Positions 9,083-18,252 of a stretch of 64,000 nucleotides of DNA are shown here, in pieces. The stretch is taken from contig NZ_JAMXQV010000002.1 in the NCBI RefSeq assembly GCF_024703995.1, positions 620,001 through 684,000 of the forward strand, given 5' to 3'. Every line of letters begins with the position of its first letter. Position 1 is the first letter of the stretch. The stretch is from Amycolatopsis iheyensis (GTDB lineage: Bacteria > Actinomycetota > Actinomycetes > Mycobacteriales > Pseudonocardiaceae). The notes beneath the pieces are model-generated. The model was not told the DNA's origin, searched no databases, and saw only the letters and a list, made by a program, of their open reading frames with translations. The position numbers were made by a program, and so were the translations under genes.

Positions 9083-9098
9083 ATTGAAAGGTTTCACA
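9083..9098. promoter_or_regulatory. LacI-family operator candidate upstream of rhaT
   Basis: ATTGAAAGGTTTCACA contains TGAAA and TTTCA in inverted orientation around a GG centre, the typical shape of a LacI-family site (family optimum similar to TTGAAACGTTTCAA). It lies 13-28 bases before the rhaT ATG and just downstream of a possible promoter, a position suited to repression. Confidence 0.55.
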
Positions 9099-9115
9099 AA
9101 TCTGGTGCGGTGACG

Positions 9116-9142
9116 CTACTATGCGAGCGAAGAGCAAGTCAA
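9116..9142 (-). promoter_or_regulatory. Possible rhaT operon promoter
   Basis: On the minus strand TTGACT (9137-9142) and TAGTAG (9116-9121) are 15 bases apart, a weak match to sigma-70-type hexamers with short spacing. Transcription would start near 9108, immediately before the operator at 9083-9098. Position supports it more than the match does. Confidence 0.3.
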
Positions 9143-9194
9143 TGAATCCGCTGAACCGTGGCCGAACGTCGTCCCGGCCGGGCAGTTCGTGGTG

Positions 9195-9210
9195 GTGTTA
9201 CGTTTCAATG
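9195..9210. promoter_or_regulatory. Second LacI-type operator candidate, upstream of the regulator gene
   Basis: TGTTACGTTTCAAT shares the ACGTTTCAAT half-site with the LacI-type consensus and partly resembles the operator at 9083-9098. It ends eleven bases before the regulator ATG, which suggests autoregulation. The left half is imperfect. Confidence 0.45.
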
Positions 9211-9220
9211 AGGGGGTTCC

Positions 9221-10255
9221 ATGACGGTCCAGGAGTCCGGCGCCGAACCGAGGTCGGCCGGGATGAAGGACGTCGCGGCGGCCGCCGGGGTCTCCCTCGG
9301 CACGGTGTCCAACGTGCTCAACCGGCCCGACCGCGTCAGCCCCGCCACGCGGGCGAAGGTCGAGACGGCGATGGCCGAGCTCCGGTTCGTGCGCAACGAG
9401 TCCGCGCGGCAGCTGCGCGCCGGGCGCAGCCGCGTGCTGGCCTACGTGATGCTCGACGGCAGCAACCCGTTCTTCACCGACGTCGCGGCCGGCATGGAAG
9501 ACGCCACCGACGAAAGCGACCTCTCGCTGTTCCTCTGCAACAGCGCCCACCAGCCCTCGCGGGAGGCGGCCTACCTCGGCCGGCTGGAGCAGCAGCGCGT
9601 CCAGGGCATCCTCATCACGCCGGTCGACCCGGACGCGCCCCTGCTGCGCGAGATAGCGCGGCGGGGCACGCCGGTGGTGGTCGTCGACCGCACGCCCGGC
9701 GGCACCACGCACTGCTCGGTCGCGGTCGACGACGTCTACGGCGGCGAGATCGCCGTGCGGCACCTGATCGAGCAGGGCCACGAGCGGATCGCGTTCATCG
9801 GCAACCACACGACGGTGGGGCAGGTCCGCGACCGCCGGCTCGGCGCGTTGCGGGCCCTGCGCGCGGCGGGGCTCGACGCCGACCGCCTGGTCGACCTGAC
9901 CACGTCGGCGCTGACGGTGGCCGACGGGCGCGGCGCGGGCGAGCGGCTGGCCGGGCTGCCGTCGTCGATCCGCCCGACCGCCGCGTTCTGCGCCAACGAC
10001 CTGGTCGCGCTCGGTCTGCTGCAGACGTGCGCCAACCTGCGCATGCGCGTCCCCGAAGACCTGGCCATCGCGGGCTACGACGACATCGAGTTCGCGGCGG
10101 CGGCCGCGGTCCCGCTGACCTCGGTCCGCCAGCCCCGCCGCCGGCTCGGCCGCACGGCCGCCGAGCTGCTGCTGGCCGAATCGGAGCCCGGCCACGAGCA
10201 CCGGCAGGTCGTGTTCACCCCGGAGCTGGTGGTCCGCGCTTCGACCCTGCACTGA
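9221..10255 (+). CDS. LacI-family transcriptional regulator of the rhamnose operon
   Basis: A 344-residue LacI/GalR-family protein. Residues about 14-65 form the DNA-binding head (MKDVAAAAGVSLGTVSNVLN and the hinge helix ARQLRAGRS), followed by a periplasmic-binding-protein-like effector domain (GILITPVDP, VVVDRTPGG, IAGYDDIEFA). ATG 9221 has GAGGGGG upstream. It is divergent from the transporter operon across about 150 bases that hold two LacI-like sites. By position it should repress the operon and release it on rhamnose or a phosphorylated intermediate; the effector is inference. Confidence 0.88.
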   Translation: MTVQESGAEPRSAGMKDVAAAAGVSLGTVSNVLNRPDRVSPATRAKVETAMAELRFVRNESARQLRAGRSRVLAYVMLDGSNPFFTDVAAGMEDATDESDLSLFLCNSAHQPSREAAYLGRLEQQRVQGILITPVDPDAPLLREIARRGTPVVVVDRTPGGTTHCSVAVDDVYGGEIAVRHLIEQGHERIAFIGNHTTVGQVRDRRLGALRALRAAGLDADRLVDLTTSALTVADGRGAGERLAGLPSSIRPTAAFCANDLVALGLLQTCANLRMRVPEDLAIAGYDDIEFAAAAAVPLTSVRQPRRRLGRTAAELLLAESEPGHEHRQVVFTPELVVRASTLH

Positions 10256-10333
10256 GCCAACCGTTCGATCGTCTGTGACGTCTTAGGACTCGGAAGCGAT
10301 TCCCGGAGGGGACACCGAGCACGGAGGTCGTGG

Positions 10334-12685
10334 ATGGCCGGGGAAAAGCCGCGGGTGACGCGGCGCGGGTTCCTCGCCGCGAGCGGGGTCGCCCTGCTCG
10401 GCGCCGCCGTCGCCGGCTCGGCCGGGCACGCCGCGGCCGGTCCGGGAACCGCCCGGCTGGGCGACTTCTGGCTGTTCGGGCGGTACGACGACGGCTGCAC
10501 CGAACCGGGCTTCGACGAGATCGACCTCGCACCGGTGCAGCTGCCCCACTGCGTGACGCCGCTTTCGTGGACGGGCTGGGATCCGGCGTCGTGGCAGGAC
10601 CGGTGGATCTACCGCAAGCACTTCACGGGATTGGCGAACGAGCGCTTCCTCGCCCGCTTCGACGGTGTGCTGACGAACGCCGAAGTGCACCTCAACGGCC
10701 GCCCGGTGGCGACCCACGAAGGCGGGTACCTCCCGTTCGAGGTGGACCTGCCCGGGGTGCTGCCGGGGGACAACGTCCTCGCCGTCGTCGTCGACGGCCG
10801 GTGGGCGCTCGACGTCCCGCCCAACCTCCCGCACAGCGCGGGACCGTCGGCGATCGATTTCTACCAGCCGGCCGGGATCTACCGCCCGGCGGCGATCGGC
10901 ACGGTCCCGAGGACCCGGCTGACCGACGTCTTCGCCCGGCCCGTCGACGTCCTCTCCCCCGGCCGGTCCCTGCACCTGACCTGCACGCTCGACGGGCCCG
11001 GCGCGGCCGAGGTCACCGCGTCGGTCCGCCAGGCGGGGCGCGAGCTCGCGCGCGGCGCCGCTCAGGTGCCGGCCGGCACCCGGACCGTCGAGTTCGACGT
11101 CCACGGGCTCGACGCCGTCCGGCTCTGGGACGTCGAGGACCCCGCGCTGTGCGACGTCGTCGTCACCATCCGGTCCGGGCCGCGGGCGCTCGACCAGCGG
11201 GTCGTGCGCGTCGGGTTCCGCGAGGCCCGCTTCGCCCAGGACGGCTTCTTCCTCAACGGACGGCGGCTGAAGCTGTTCGGCCTCAACCGCCACCAGTGGT
11301 ACCCGTTCGCCGGCGGGGCGGCGCCGGACCGCGTCCAGCGGCGCGACGCCGAGATCCTGCGCCGCGAGCTGAACTGCACGATGGTCCGGTGCTCGCACTA
11401 CCCGCAGTCGAGCGCGTTCCTCGACGCCTGCGACGAGCTGGGCCTGCTCGTGTGGGAGGAGATCCCCGGCTGGGGCCGGGTCGGCGACGCCGCCTGGCAG
11501 CAGCGGAACCTCCGGGACGTCTCGGCCATGATCACCCGCGACCGCAACCACCCCAGCATCATCGTGTGGGGTACCCGCGTCAACGAGGCGAACGGCACGA
11601 CGGCGATGTACGGGCGCACCGGGCGGCTCGCGCGGCAGCTCGACCCGTCGCGGCCGACGAGCGGCGCGCTGGCGAGCACCACCGGCGCGCGGTACGCCGG
11701 CGCCGACATCGAAGTGCTGGCCTACAACGACTACACCGCCCGCCGGGGCGCGCCCTTTCAGCTGCGCCCGCCACGCGCGGGGGTCCCGTACCTGGTCACG
11801 GAGTCGATCGGCACGCTCGCCGGGGCACGCGCCTACCGCCGGACCGATCTGCCGGCGACCCAGCGGCTACAGGCGGAGCTGCACGCGAAGGCCCACGACC
11901 TGGCCGCCGCCGACGACCGCTACTGCGGGCTGCTCGCCTGGTGCGCGTTCGACTACCCCTCGGGCTGGCAGCGGTCGATGGGCGGGTCGAAGTTCGCCGG
12001 GGTGTCCGACATCTTCCGGATCCCCAAGCCGGCCGCGGCCTTCTACGCCACCCAGGGCGACCCGCTGGTCCGGCCGGTCGTCGAGCCCGGCTTCGCGTGG
12101 GACTTCACCGCGTCACCCACCGGGCCCGGGCGGGACGCGCCGATCTGGTCGAACTGCGACCGCCTGCTGCTGTTCCTCGACGACCGGCCCGCCGGCGAGG
12201 CACGCAGCCGGCGCGCGGACTTCCCGCACCTGCCGCACCCCGGGTTCGCCGTGGACCTGACGGTGCCGCGCGGGCAACGCCCCCAGCTGCGCGTCGACGG
12301 CTACCTGGGTGACCGGCTGGTGGTCTCCCGGCGCTTCAGCGGCGACCGCGCCCGCGACGTGCTGAGCTGCGCGGCCGACGACACGCAGCTGCGCGCCGAC
12401 GGCGCCGACGCGACCCGGGTGGTCGTGGCGGCGATGGACCGCTTCGGCACCCTGCGCGCCGGAGCGACCGGCACGGTGACGCTGAGCCTGACCGGCCAGG
12501 GCGAGCTGGTCGGTGACCGGGAGCTGGACTTCGGCGCGACCGGCGGGGCGGCGGCCGTCTGGCTGCGGCCGTTCGCGGGTCCGCCGGGAAAGCTGACGCT
12601 GACCGCCCGCCACGAAACCCTCGGCACCGCGACGGCGACGGTGACCACGACGGCCAGTGGGTCCGAAGGCGGGTCGCGCTCGTGA
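10334..12685 (+). CDS. Tat-exported glycoside hydrolase family 2 protein
   Basis: A 783-residue secreted glycosidase. The N-terminus carries a twin-arginine signal (TRRGFLAASG) with cleavage expected around residue 35. Then come a jelly-roll sugar-binding domain (to about 190), an Ig-like domain (to about 290), the TIM barrel (about 290-600) and a C-terminal beta domain. The catalytic pair typical of GH2 is present: acid/base Glu418 in TRVNEAN and nucleophile Glu490 in VTESIG. GGAGG lies six bases before the ATG. Family members act on beta-galactosides, mannosides, glucuronides or related links, so substrate is open; its place 78 bases downstream of the rhamnose regulator suggests a rhamnose-containing plant glycan, but that is inference. 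Confidence 0.8.
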   Translation: MAGEKPRVTRRGFLAASGVALLGAAVAGSAGHAAAGPGTARLGDFWLFGRYDDGCTEPGFDEIDLAPVQLPHCVTPLSWTGWDPASWQDRWIYRKHFTGLANERFLARFDGVLTNAEVHLNGRPVATHEGGYLPFEVDLPGVLPGDNVLAVVVDGRWALDVPPNLPHSAGPSAIDFYQPAGIYRPAAIGTVPRTRLTDVFARPVDVLSPGRSLHLTCTLDGPGAAEVTASVRQAGRELARGAAQVPAGTRTVEFDVHGLDAVRLWDVEDPALCDVVVTIRSGPRALDQRVVRVGFREARFAQDGFFLNGRRLKLFGLNRHQWYPFAGGAAPDRVQRRDAEILRRELNCTMVRCSHYPQSSAFLDACDELGLLVWEEIPGWGRVGDAAWQQRNLRDVSAMITRDRNHPSIIVWGTRVNEANGTTAMYGRTGRLARQLDPSRPTSGALASTTGARYAGADIEVLAYNDYTARRGAPFQLRPPRAGVPYLVTESIGTLAGARAYRRTDLPATQRLQAELHAKAHDLAAADDRYCGLLAWCAFDYPSGWQRSMGGSKFAGVSDIFRIPKPAAAFYATQGDPLVRPVVEPGFAWDFTASPTGPGRDAPIWSNCDRLLLFLDDRPAGEARSRRADFPHLPHPGFAVDLTVPRGQRPQLRVDGYLGDRLVVSRRFSGDRARDVLSCAADDTQLRADGADATRVVVAAMDRFGTLRAGATGTVTLSLTGQGELVGDRELDFGATGGAAAVWLRPFAGPPGKLTLTARHETLGTATATVTTTASGSEGGSRS

Positions 12686-12687
12686 GG

Positions 12688-13050
12688 TCAGTGTTCGCCG
12701 GTCAGCACGCCCGCCAGCACCGCCGCCTGGCTGATCGGCGGGGACCCGCTCCCGGTCAGCAACGTCACCACGCCACCCGCGGCCAGCTCACGCAGGCGGT
12801 CCAGCGCGGCGGCGCGGTCCGGCTCGCGCAGTTCCGCGCGGTACCGCTCGGCGAACTCTCCGAAGCGCTCGGGGTCGTGGCCGTACCAGGTGCGCAGCTC
12901 GTCGGACGGGGCCAGGGCGCGGTACCAGCCGTCCAGGACCACGGTGCGGGCCGTGCCGCGGGGCCACACTCGTTCGACGAGCACGCGGATGCCGTCGGCG
13001 GGCCCGGCGGGGTCGGCCAGGCGCGCCACCCGGACGTCCGTCGGCTGCAT
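12688..13050 (-). CDS. DUF488 family protein
   Basis: A 120-residue cytosolic protein with the DUF488 signatures RVWPRGTAR, WYRALAPSDELRTWYGHDPERF and YRAEL, followed by GVVTLLTGS. The family is widespread and of unknown molecular function. The ATG at 13050 is favoured; an upstream extension of 12 codons has no conserved residues. It converges with the glycosidase, leaving two bases between the stop codons. Confidence 0.8.
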   Translation of the reverse strand: MQPTDVRVARLADPAGPADGIRVLVERVWPRGTARTVVLDGWYRALAPSDELRTWYGHDPERFGEFAERYRAELREPDRAAALDRLRELAAGGVVTLLTGSGSPPISQAAVLAGVLTGEH

Positions 13051-13106
13051 GCGCGCATTGTGCGGCGCACCTGCCCGCTTCGCCACTCCGGAAGGCCGGT
13101 GACCTG

Positions 13107-13697
13107 GTGCGCAACCGCGTGACGCCCACCGGCGAGATCGTCAACGTCCCCCTGCGGGGTGCCTGGACCGGCAACCGCGGCGTGCTGCACCAGGGCCACG
13201 AGATCGTCCGGTTCCACGCCGGCGACCTGTGGATCACCTGCGTGCTCGCATTCCGGGGCCGGTGGCGCGAGCAGTGGCTGCCGAACCGGTACACGCACCT
13301 GTACTTCCACGACGAAGCCGTCTCGTTCGCCGCCGGGCACCGGCCCTGCGGCGAGTGCCGGCGCCCCGCGTACAACGCCTACCGCGACGCCTGGCCGGGC
13401 CGTCCCTCGGCCACCGCGATGAACCGGCAGCTGCACCGCGAACGGCTGGTCCCCGGCACGCACCGGAGGCGGCTCCACGAACTCCGGTGGGCCGGCCTTC
13501 CCGACGGGGTCTTCGTGCTGCGCGGACCGCACCCGGAGCTCGTCGTCGACGGGCACCTCACCGAATGGACGACCGCGGGCTACGGCCGGCGGCAGCCGCT
13601 GCCCGGGGCAGGGACCGTCCCGGTGCTCACGCCACCGGCCACGATCGCCGTGCTGCGGGCCGGCTATCCCGTCCAGATCGACGACGCCGCGCGCTGA
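13107..13697 (+). CDS. Conserved protein of unknown function with a Cys-x2-Cys basic motif
   Basis: A 196-residue soluble protein that I do not recognise. It is rich in Arg, Trp and His and has a central GHRPCGECRRPAY motif (near residue 77-89), which recalls zinc- or DNA-binding segments such as that of the Ada N-terminal domain, without enough similarity to assign a function. It starts at GTG 13107 with GGAAGG upstream. It is divergent from the DUF488 gene and is followed by a strong hairpin. Codon use is normal for the region, so it is very likely a real gene. Confidence 0.65.
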   Translation: MRNRVTPTGEIVNVPLRGAWTGNRGVLHQGHEIVRFHAGDLWITCVLAFRGRWREQWLPNRYTHLYFHDEAVSFAAGHRPCGECRRPAYNAYRDAWPGRPSATAMNRQLHRERLVPGTHRRRLHELRWAGLPDGVFVLRGPHPELVVDGHLTEWTTAGYGRRQPLPGAGTVPVLTPPATIAVLRAGYPVQIDDAAR

Positions 13698-13705
13698 AGA
13701 ACGAC

Positions 13706-13750
13706 AAAGGGCCACCACGGCGACCGGGGATAGGGGTCGCCGAGGTGGCC
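13706..13750 (+). terminator. Strong factor-independent terminator-like hairpin
   Basis: AGGGCCACC (13706-13714) pairs with 13742-13750 and CGGCGACC (13716-13723) pairs with 13733-13740, giving 17 base pairs interrupted only by one A-A mismatch, with a 9-base loop. It begins nine bases after the stop of the 13107 gene. It lacks a clear U-tract, as is usual for actinobacterial terminators. The remaining sequence up to 13926 holds the regulator leader with no further gene. Confidence 0.75.
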
Positions 13751-13926
13751 CTACCCCCAGCTCGTGCCGCCCGTGAGAGCGACAGCCGAACCCGCCGGTT
13801 TCCCGGGCGACCGAGCCGGCCGTGGACATCGTCGGGGTGGTGTCCTGCAGCCCGGTCAGCATTGCGGATCAAGCCCGCGGGCCGCTTGCAGTACGCTTGC
13901 ACGCCCGGGAGAACGGAGGTGACGGG

Positions 13927-16902
13927 GTGGAGTTCCGCGTCCTCGGCGCTGTCGAGGCGACGGCGGACGGCGCCCCGGTCGACCTCGGCTCCCGCAAGCA
14001 GCGGCTCGTGCTCGCCGTGCTGCTGCTCGAGGGTGCGCACCCGGTGTCCCGGGACCGGCTGGTCGACATCCTCTGGCCCGACGATCCCCCGGCCAGCGCA
14101 CGCAACACCGTCCAGGCGCTGATCTCGCGGCTGCGGGCGGTCTTCCGCGCCGCGGACGGCCCCGAGCTCGTCACCGAGGGCCCCGGGTATGCGCTGCGCG
14201 CCGAGCCCGAGACGGTCGACGCGCACCGCTTCACCGCGCTCGTCCGCCGGGCCCGGGCGGCCGACGACGAAACCGCCGTCGCGATGCTCGACGAAGCCCT
14301 CGCGCTGTGGCGGGGTGACGCGCTCGCCGGCGCCGCGTCGGCCGAAATCGCCGCGCAGCTGCTGGCCGGGCTCGGCGAAAGCCGGTGGAGCGCCCTGGCG
14401 GACCGGATCGACGCGCAGCTGCGGCTCGGCCGCGGCCGGGACGTGCTCGGCGAGCTCACCACGCTGGTCGCGGCGCACCCGCTGCGGCAGAGGTTCGTCG
14501 GGCAGCTGATGCTGGCCCTGCACCGCGAAGGCCGCACCGACGCCGCCCTGGCCGCCTACCGCGACCTGCGCGCCCGGCTCGCCACCGAGCTGGGTCTCGA
14601 CCCCGCACCCGAGCTGGTCAAGCTGGAGGCCGCGATCCTGCGGGGCGACGCGGCGTTGGAGCCCGCGCCGGAGCCGCCGCACGAACCGGTCCGCCCGGCG
14701 CAGCTGCCGCACGACGTCCGGGGCTTCACCGGCCGCGCCGCCGAGCTGGCCCGGCTCGACGCGCCGGCCGGCACCGGGTCCGGCCCGGACATCCGGGTGC
14801 TCACCGGCACCGCGGGAGTCGGCAAGACCGCGCTGGCCGTGCGGTGGGCGCACCTCGTCCGCGACCGCTTCCCGGACGGCCAGCTCTACCTCGACCTGCG
14901 CGGCTTCGACCCCGACCACGAGCCGCTGACCCCGGCCGTCGCCGCCGCGCAGCTGCTGCGGGCGCTGGGCACCGACCCGCGGGCGATCCCGCCGGACCCC
15001 GACGGGCGGACGGCGTTGTGGCGCTCGCTGCTGGCCGACCGCGCGGTGCTGGTCCTGCTCGACAACGCCCGCGACAGCGCGCAGGTGACGCCGCTGCTGC
15101 CGCCGTCGGGCACCGTGCTGGTCACCAGCCGCCAGCGGCTCGGCGACCTCATCGCCCGCACCGGCGCGCTGGCCGTGCCGCTGTCGGTGCTGCCGGCCGA
15201 CGACTCCCGGCACCTGCTGGAGACGGTCCTCGGCTCCGCCGTGATCGCGGCCGAGCCGGCGGCGGCCGCCGAGCTCGCCCGGCTCTGCGGGCACCTCCCG
15301 CTGGCCCTGCGGCTGGCCGCGGCGAACCTCGCCGCCGGGGAGGCGTCCGGCATCGCGGAGCTCACGCGTGAGCTCGCCGACGGCGACCCGCTGGCCGGGC
15401 TGAGTGTCGACGGCGCCGAGGAAAGCGCGGTCACGACGGCGTTCTCCGTGTCGTACCGGGCCTTGCCGGTCGAGCACCGGCTGCTGTTCCGGCGGCTGGC
15501 GCTGGTGCCGGGCCAGACGTTCACCGCGCCGGTGGCCGCGCGGCTCGCCGAAGCGGCCGAAGGCCAGGCCGGCCGGCAGCTCAAGGCGCTGACCGCGGCC
15601 AACCTCGTCGAGCGGCACCTGCCCGGCCGCTACCGCTTCCACGACCTGCTGCGCAGCTACGCCGCCGGCCGGGTCGCGGCCGACGACTCCCCCGGCGACG
15701 CGGAGGCGGCCCGCCGGCGGCTGTTCGAGCACTACCTCACGACGTCCGACGCGGCCGGGCGCCGGCTGATCCCGCACTTCCTGCGGCTGCCGCGGCCCGA
15801 CCCGGCGCCGGTCTTCGAGGGCACCGAGGACGCGCTGGCCTGGCTGGACACGGAGTGGCCGAACCTCGCCGCGGCCGTCGAGCACGCGGCGGCGCACGGG
15901 CCCCGCGAGTACGCCTGGCACCTGGCCGACGCGCTGCGGGCGTTCTTCCACCACCGCGGCCACCACACGGAGTGGATCGACACGGCGACGACGGCCCTGC
16001 ACGCCGCCCAGGCCGCCGGCGTGCGCCAGGCCGAGGCGGCGATGCGGCTGTCCATCGCGCTGGCCGGGGTCAACAACGGCCGGTACGCCGACGCCCGCGC
16101 CCACCTGAGGACAGTGCTGGCGGGTGGGCTGGCGGCGGACTGGCCGGCCGGCCGCGCGGCGGCGCTGAACAACCTGAGCGCGGTCCACCAGCGCCTCGGC
16201 GACCCGCACGAGGCGATCGCTTGTGGCGTGGAGTCGTTGCGGCTGTGCGAAGAGCTCGCCATCCCGGGCATCACGATGGCACTGGCGAACCTGGGTTTCG
16301 CCTGCGGCCAGGTCGGTGACTTCGAAGCCGCGCTGGGCTACTTCGGCCGCGGGCTGGAGATCGCCGAGCGCGACGGCGCGGCCTTCAGCGTGGCCGTGCT
16401 ACTGGTCGACCTCGCGCACATCAACCGGGACCTGGGCCGCGCCGAGGCCGCGGAGCTGTACGACCGTGCGTTGACGGCCAACCGCGAACTCGGCTACCAG
16501 TACGGCGAAGCGGCGGCGCTGGCCGGCCGCGCGGTGCTCGAGTCCCGCGCGGGTGACGGCAGCCGGGCGCTGACCGACGCCGCCGCCTCGGTCGAGCTGA
16601 CCCGCCGCATCGGCGACCGCGGCACCGAGGCGTCGGCGCTGGCGGCGTGGGGCGAGACCTGCCTGCACCTCGGTCACCCCGCCGAAGCCGCCGAGCACCT
16701 GACCGCGGCGCTCGGCATCGCCGTCGAGACGAGCTTCACCTGGTGCGAAGCCGCGGCGTTGACCGGCCTGGCCGAAGCCGCGCACGCGACGGGTGACGAC
16801 GAACAAGCCCGCACGTACGCCGAGGCGGCGGCGAAACTCGCCGCCGCCTCGGGCTACCGCCCCCTGGAAACCCGCCTGGCCCGCGTCGGCCAGGGGGCCT
16901 GA
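13927..16902 (+). CDS. SARP-family regulator with NB-ARC and TPR domains (AfsR/DnrI-like)
   Basis: A 991-residue regulator. Residues 1-95 are an OmpR-type winged helix (VEFRVLGAVEA, SRKQRLVLAVLLLE), about 96-245 the bacterial transcription activation domain, about 260-560 an NB-ARC/STAND ATPase with Walker A GTAGVGKTALA near 295 and Walker B VLVLLDNARD near 373, and the C-terminal third TPR repeats. GTG 13927 with GGAGGT six bases upstream is preferred; a frame open for 35 more codons upstream contains no SARP sequence. Large SARPs activate secondary-metabolism or developmental genes, with nucleotide binding as a switch. No biosynthetic cluster is adjacent, so its targets are unknown. Confidence 0.88.
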   Translation: MEFRVLGAVEATADGAPVDLGSRKQRLVLAVLLLEGAHPVSRDRLVDILWPDDPPASARNTVQALISRLRAVFRAADGPELVTEGPGYALRAEPETVDAHRFTALVRRARAADDETAVAMLDEALALWRGDALAGAASAEIAAQLLAGLGESRWSALADRIDAQLRLGRGRDVLGELTTLVAAHPLRQRFVGQLMLALHREGRTDAALAAYRDLRARLATELGLDPAPELVKLEAAILRGDAALEPAPEPPHEPVRPAQLPHDVRGFTGRAAELARLDAPAGTGSGPDIRVLTGTAGVGKTALAVRWAHLVRDRFPDGQLYLDLRGFDPDHEPLTPAVAAAQLLRALGTDPRAIPPDPDGRTALWRSLLADRAVLVLLDNARDSAQVTPLLPPSGTVLVTSRQRLGDLIARTGALAVPLSVLPADDSRHLLETVLGSAVIAAEPAAAAELARLCGHLPLALRLAAANLAAGEASGIAELTRELADGDPLAGLSVDGAEESAVTTAFSVSYRALPVEHRLLFRRLALVPGQTFTAPVAARLAEAAEGQAGRQLKALTAANLVERHLPGRYRFHDLLRSYAAGRVAADDSPGDAEAARRRLFEHYLTTSDAAGRRLIPHFLRLPRPDPAPVFEGTEDALAWLDTEWPNLAAAVEHAAAHGPREYAWHLADALRAFFHHRGHHTEWIDTATTALHAAQAAGVRQAEAAMRLSIALAGVNNGRYADARAHLRTVLAGGLAADWPAGRAAALNNLSAVHQRLGDPHEAIACGVESLRLCEELAIPGITMALANLGFACGQVGDFEAALGYFGRGLEIAERDGAAFSVAVLLVDLAHINRDLGRAEAAELYDRALTANRELGYQYGEAAALAGRAVLESRAGDGSRALTDAAASVELTRRIGDRGTEASALAAWGETCLHLGHPAEAAEHLTAALGIAVETSFTWCEAAALTGLAEAAHATGDDEQARTYAEAAAKLAAASGYRPLETRLARVGQGA

Positions 16903-16906
16903 CGCG

Positions 16907-18124
16907 TCAGCAGCTGCCGGTGGGCGGCGCCGAGCACTTCGCGCGGCCCAGCACCGTCGCGAAGTTGTCCGTGTAGGCCGCGCTGATCGCCGGGTTCTCG
17001 ACCTTGATCAGGATCTCGTCGTTGTCCCGCAGGGCCGCGCCGGAGACGTTATGCGAGCCGGTGAAGACGATCGAGCGGTGGGCGGTCTCGTTGTAGTGCC
17101 CGCGGTAGAGCATGTACTTCGAGTGCACCGAGATCTCGCGGCCGTTCACGGTCGTGCTGAAGCGCTTGAGCGTCACGTTCGCCTTGCCCTTGAGCGCGGC
17201 CAGCGCGGCGGGCTCCATCGTGCCGTAGACGATCCGGACCTTGCAGCCCAGCTTCGCGATCCGCGCCAGCTCGGTGACGACCGGCGTGCGTGAGTCGGCG
17301 ATGTTGGCCTGGACGACGTCCAGCGCGCAGCCCGACTCGTACTTCGTGATCCACTTCAGCAGCTGCGCCCACGTGTCGGTGGCGAACTCCTCGGAGTCAC
17401 CACCCTTGGAGTCGGCCCGCGGCGAGAGGTAGCTGGTGACCTGGCTGTCGGGCGACTTGTGGTAGCCGCCGTCGTTGAAGTAGTCGTTGTCCTTCTTTTG
17501 CGCCAGCATCTTCCGGACGTGCCCGAGGTAGAAGCCGTAGAGGTCCGGGTCGCCGTAGGTCAGCAGGGCGTTGTTGAACAGGTTGCCCTGCGTGGTGGTC
17601 AGGTTGTGCGACCCGATGACGACGACGTCCTTCTTGCCCTCGGTCTCGGAGAACATCCACAGTTTGTCGTGGTTGATCGAGTGCGGGCTGCCGCCGTGGG
17701 CGATGCAGCCGGTGTTCAGCCCGCCGGTGCCGCAGAACACCAGCTGGGTGAGCCCGGCGGACTTGAGGATCGGCATCGCGGTGTTGGCCGGGTCGTCGTC
17801 CGCGCCGCCGTCGATCGCGATCCGCACCTTCACCCCGCGGGCCTGCGCCGCCTTGAGCGCCTCGGCGGCCGCCGGCCGAGTCCAGCTGTAGACGGAGAAG
17901 TGGATCTCCGAGCCGGCCGGGGCGGCGTTGATCAGCTGCAGGAGCCGCGTTTCGATCGAGTGGTCGCGGTCGCCGTTCTCGGGCGGGTCGTTGAACATCG
18001 CTTCCATCCCGGTGGCGGCCACGGCCGCGGCCGGCGCGGCGTGCGCGACCGGGACACCGGACAGCAGGACGGCGGCACTGAGCGCCGCGACCCCCGCGGC
18101 GAGCGCCTTGAACTTCGGATTCAT
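16907..18124 (-). CDS. Secreted phospholipase D-like protein
   Basis: A 405-residue exported protein. A Sec signal peptide (residues 1-29, ending VAHA) precedes two PLD-like halves. The first has H152-x-K154 (INHDKLW) followed by GSHNLT; the second has HSKYMLYRG and TGSHNVS. The usual Asp of the HKD motif is not obvious in the second half, so the reaction may be phosphodiester hydrolysis on lipid or nucleic acid but is not certain. GGGAGGA precedes ATG 18124. Four or more Cys residues suggest disulfides. It converges with the SARP gene, four bases apart. Confidence 0.82.
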   Translation of the reverse strand: MNPKFKALAAGVAALSAAVLLSGVPVAHAAPAAAVAATGMEAMFNDPPENGDRDHSIETRLLQLINAAPAGSEIHFSVYSWTRPAAAEALKAAQARGVKVRIAIDGGADDDPANTAMPILKSAGLTQLVFCGTGGLNTGCIAHGGSPHSINHDKLWMFSETEGKKDVVVIGSHNLTTTQGNLFNNALLTYGDPDLYGFYLGHVRKMLAQKKDNDYFNDGGYHKSPDSQVTSYLSPRADSKGGDSEEFATDTWAQLLKWITKYESGCALDVVQANIADSRTPVVTELARIAKLGCKVRIVYGTMEPAALAALKGKANVTLKRFSTTVNGREISVHSKYMLYRGHYNETAHRSIVFTGSHNVSGAALRDNDEILIKVENPAISAAYTDNFATVLGRAKCSAPPTGSC

Positions 18125-18252
18125 GGGTTCCTCCCTGTCGAGGACCCCAAATTCGCAACCCGGCGTACAAGATTCGTACACCCGGGCTTTACGCGGCATA
18201 CACGACCAACGGGACAGTTGCGCGCATCCCCGCCCCGGCCGACACTGCCCGG

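Noticed and set aside
9071-9097. Nine-codon N-terminal extension of the RhaT ATPase from GTG 9097
   Set aside because: It lies in the operator-like repeat and lacks a ribosome site, while ATG 9070 has GGAGG at good distance.
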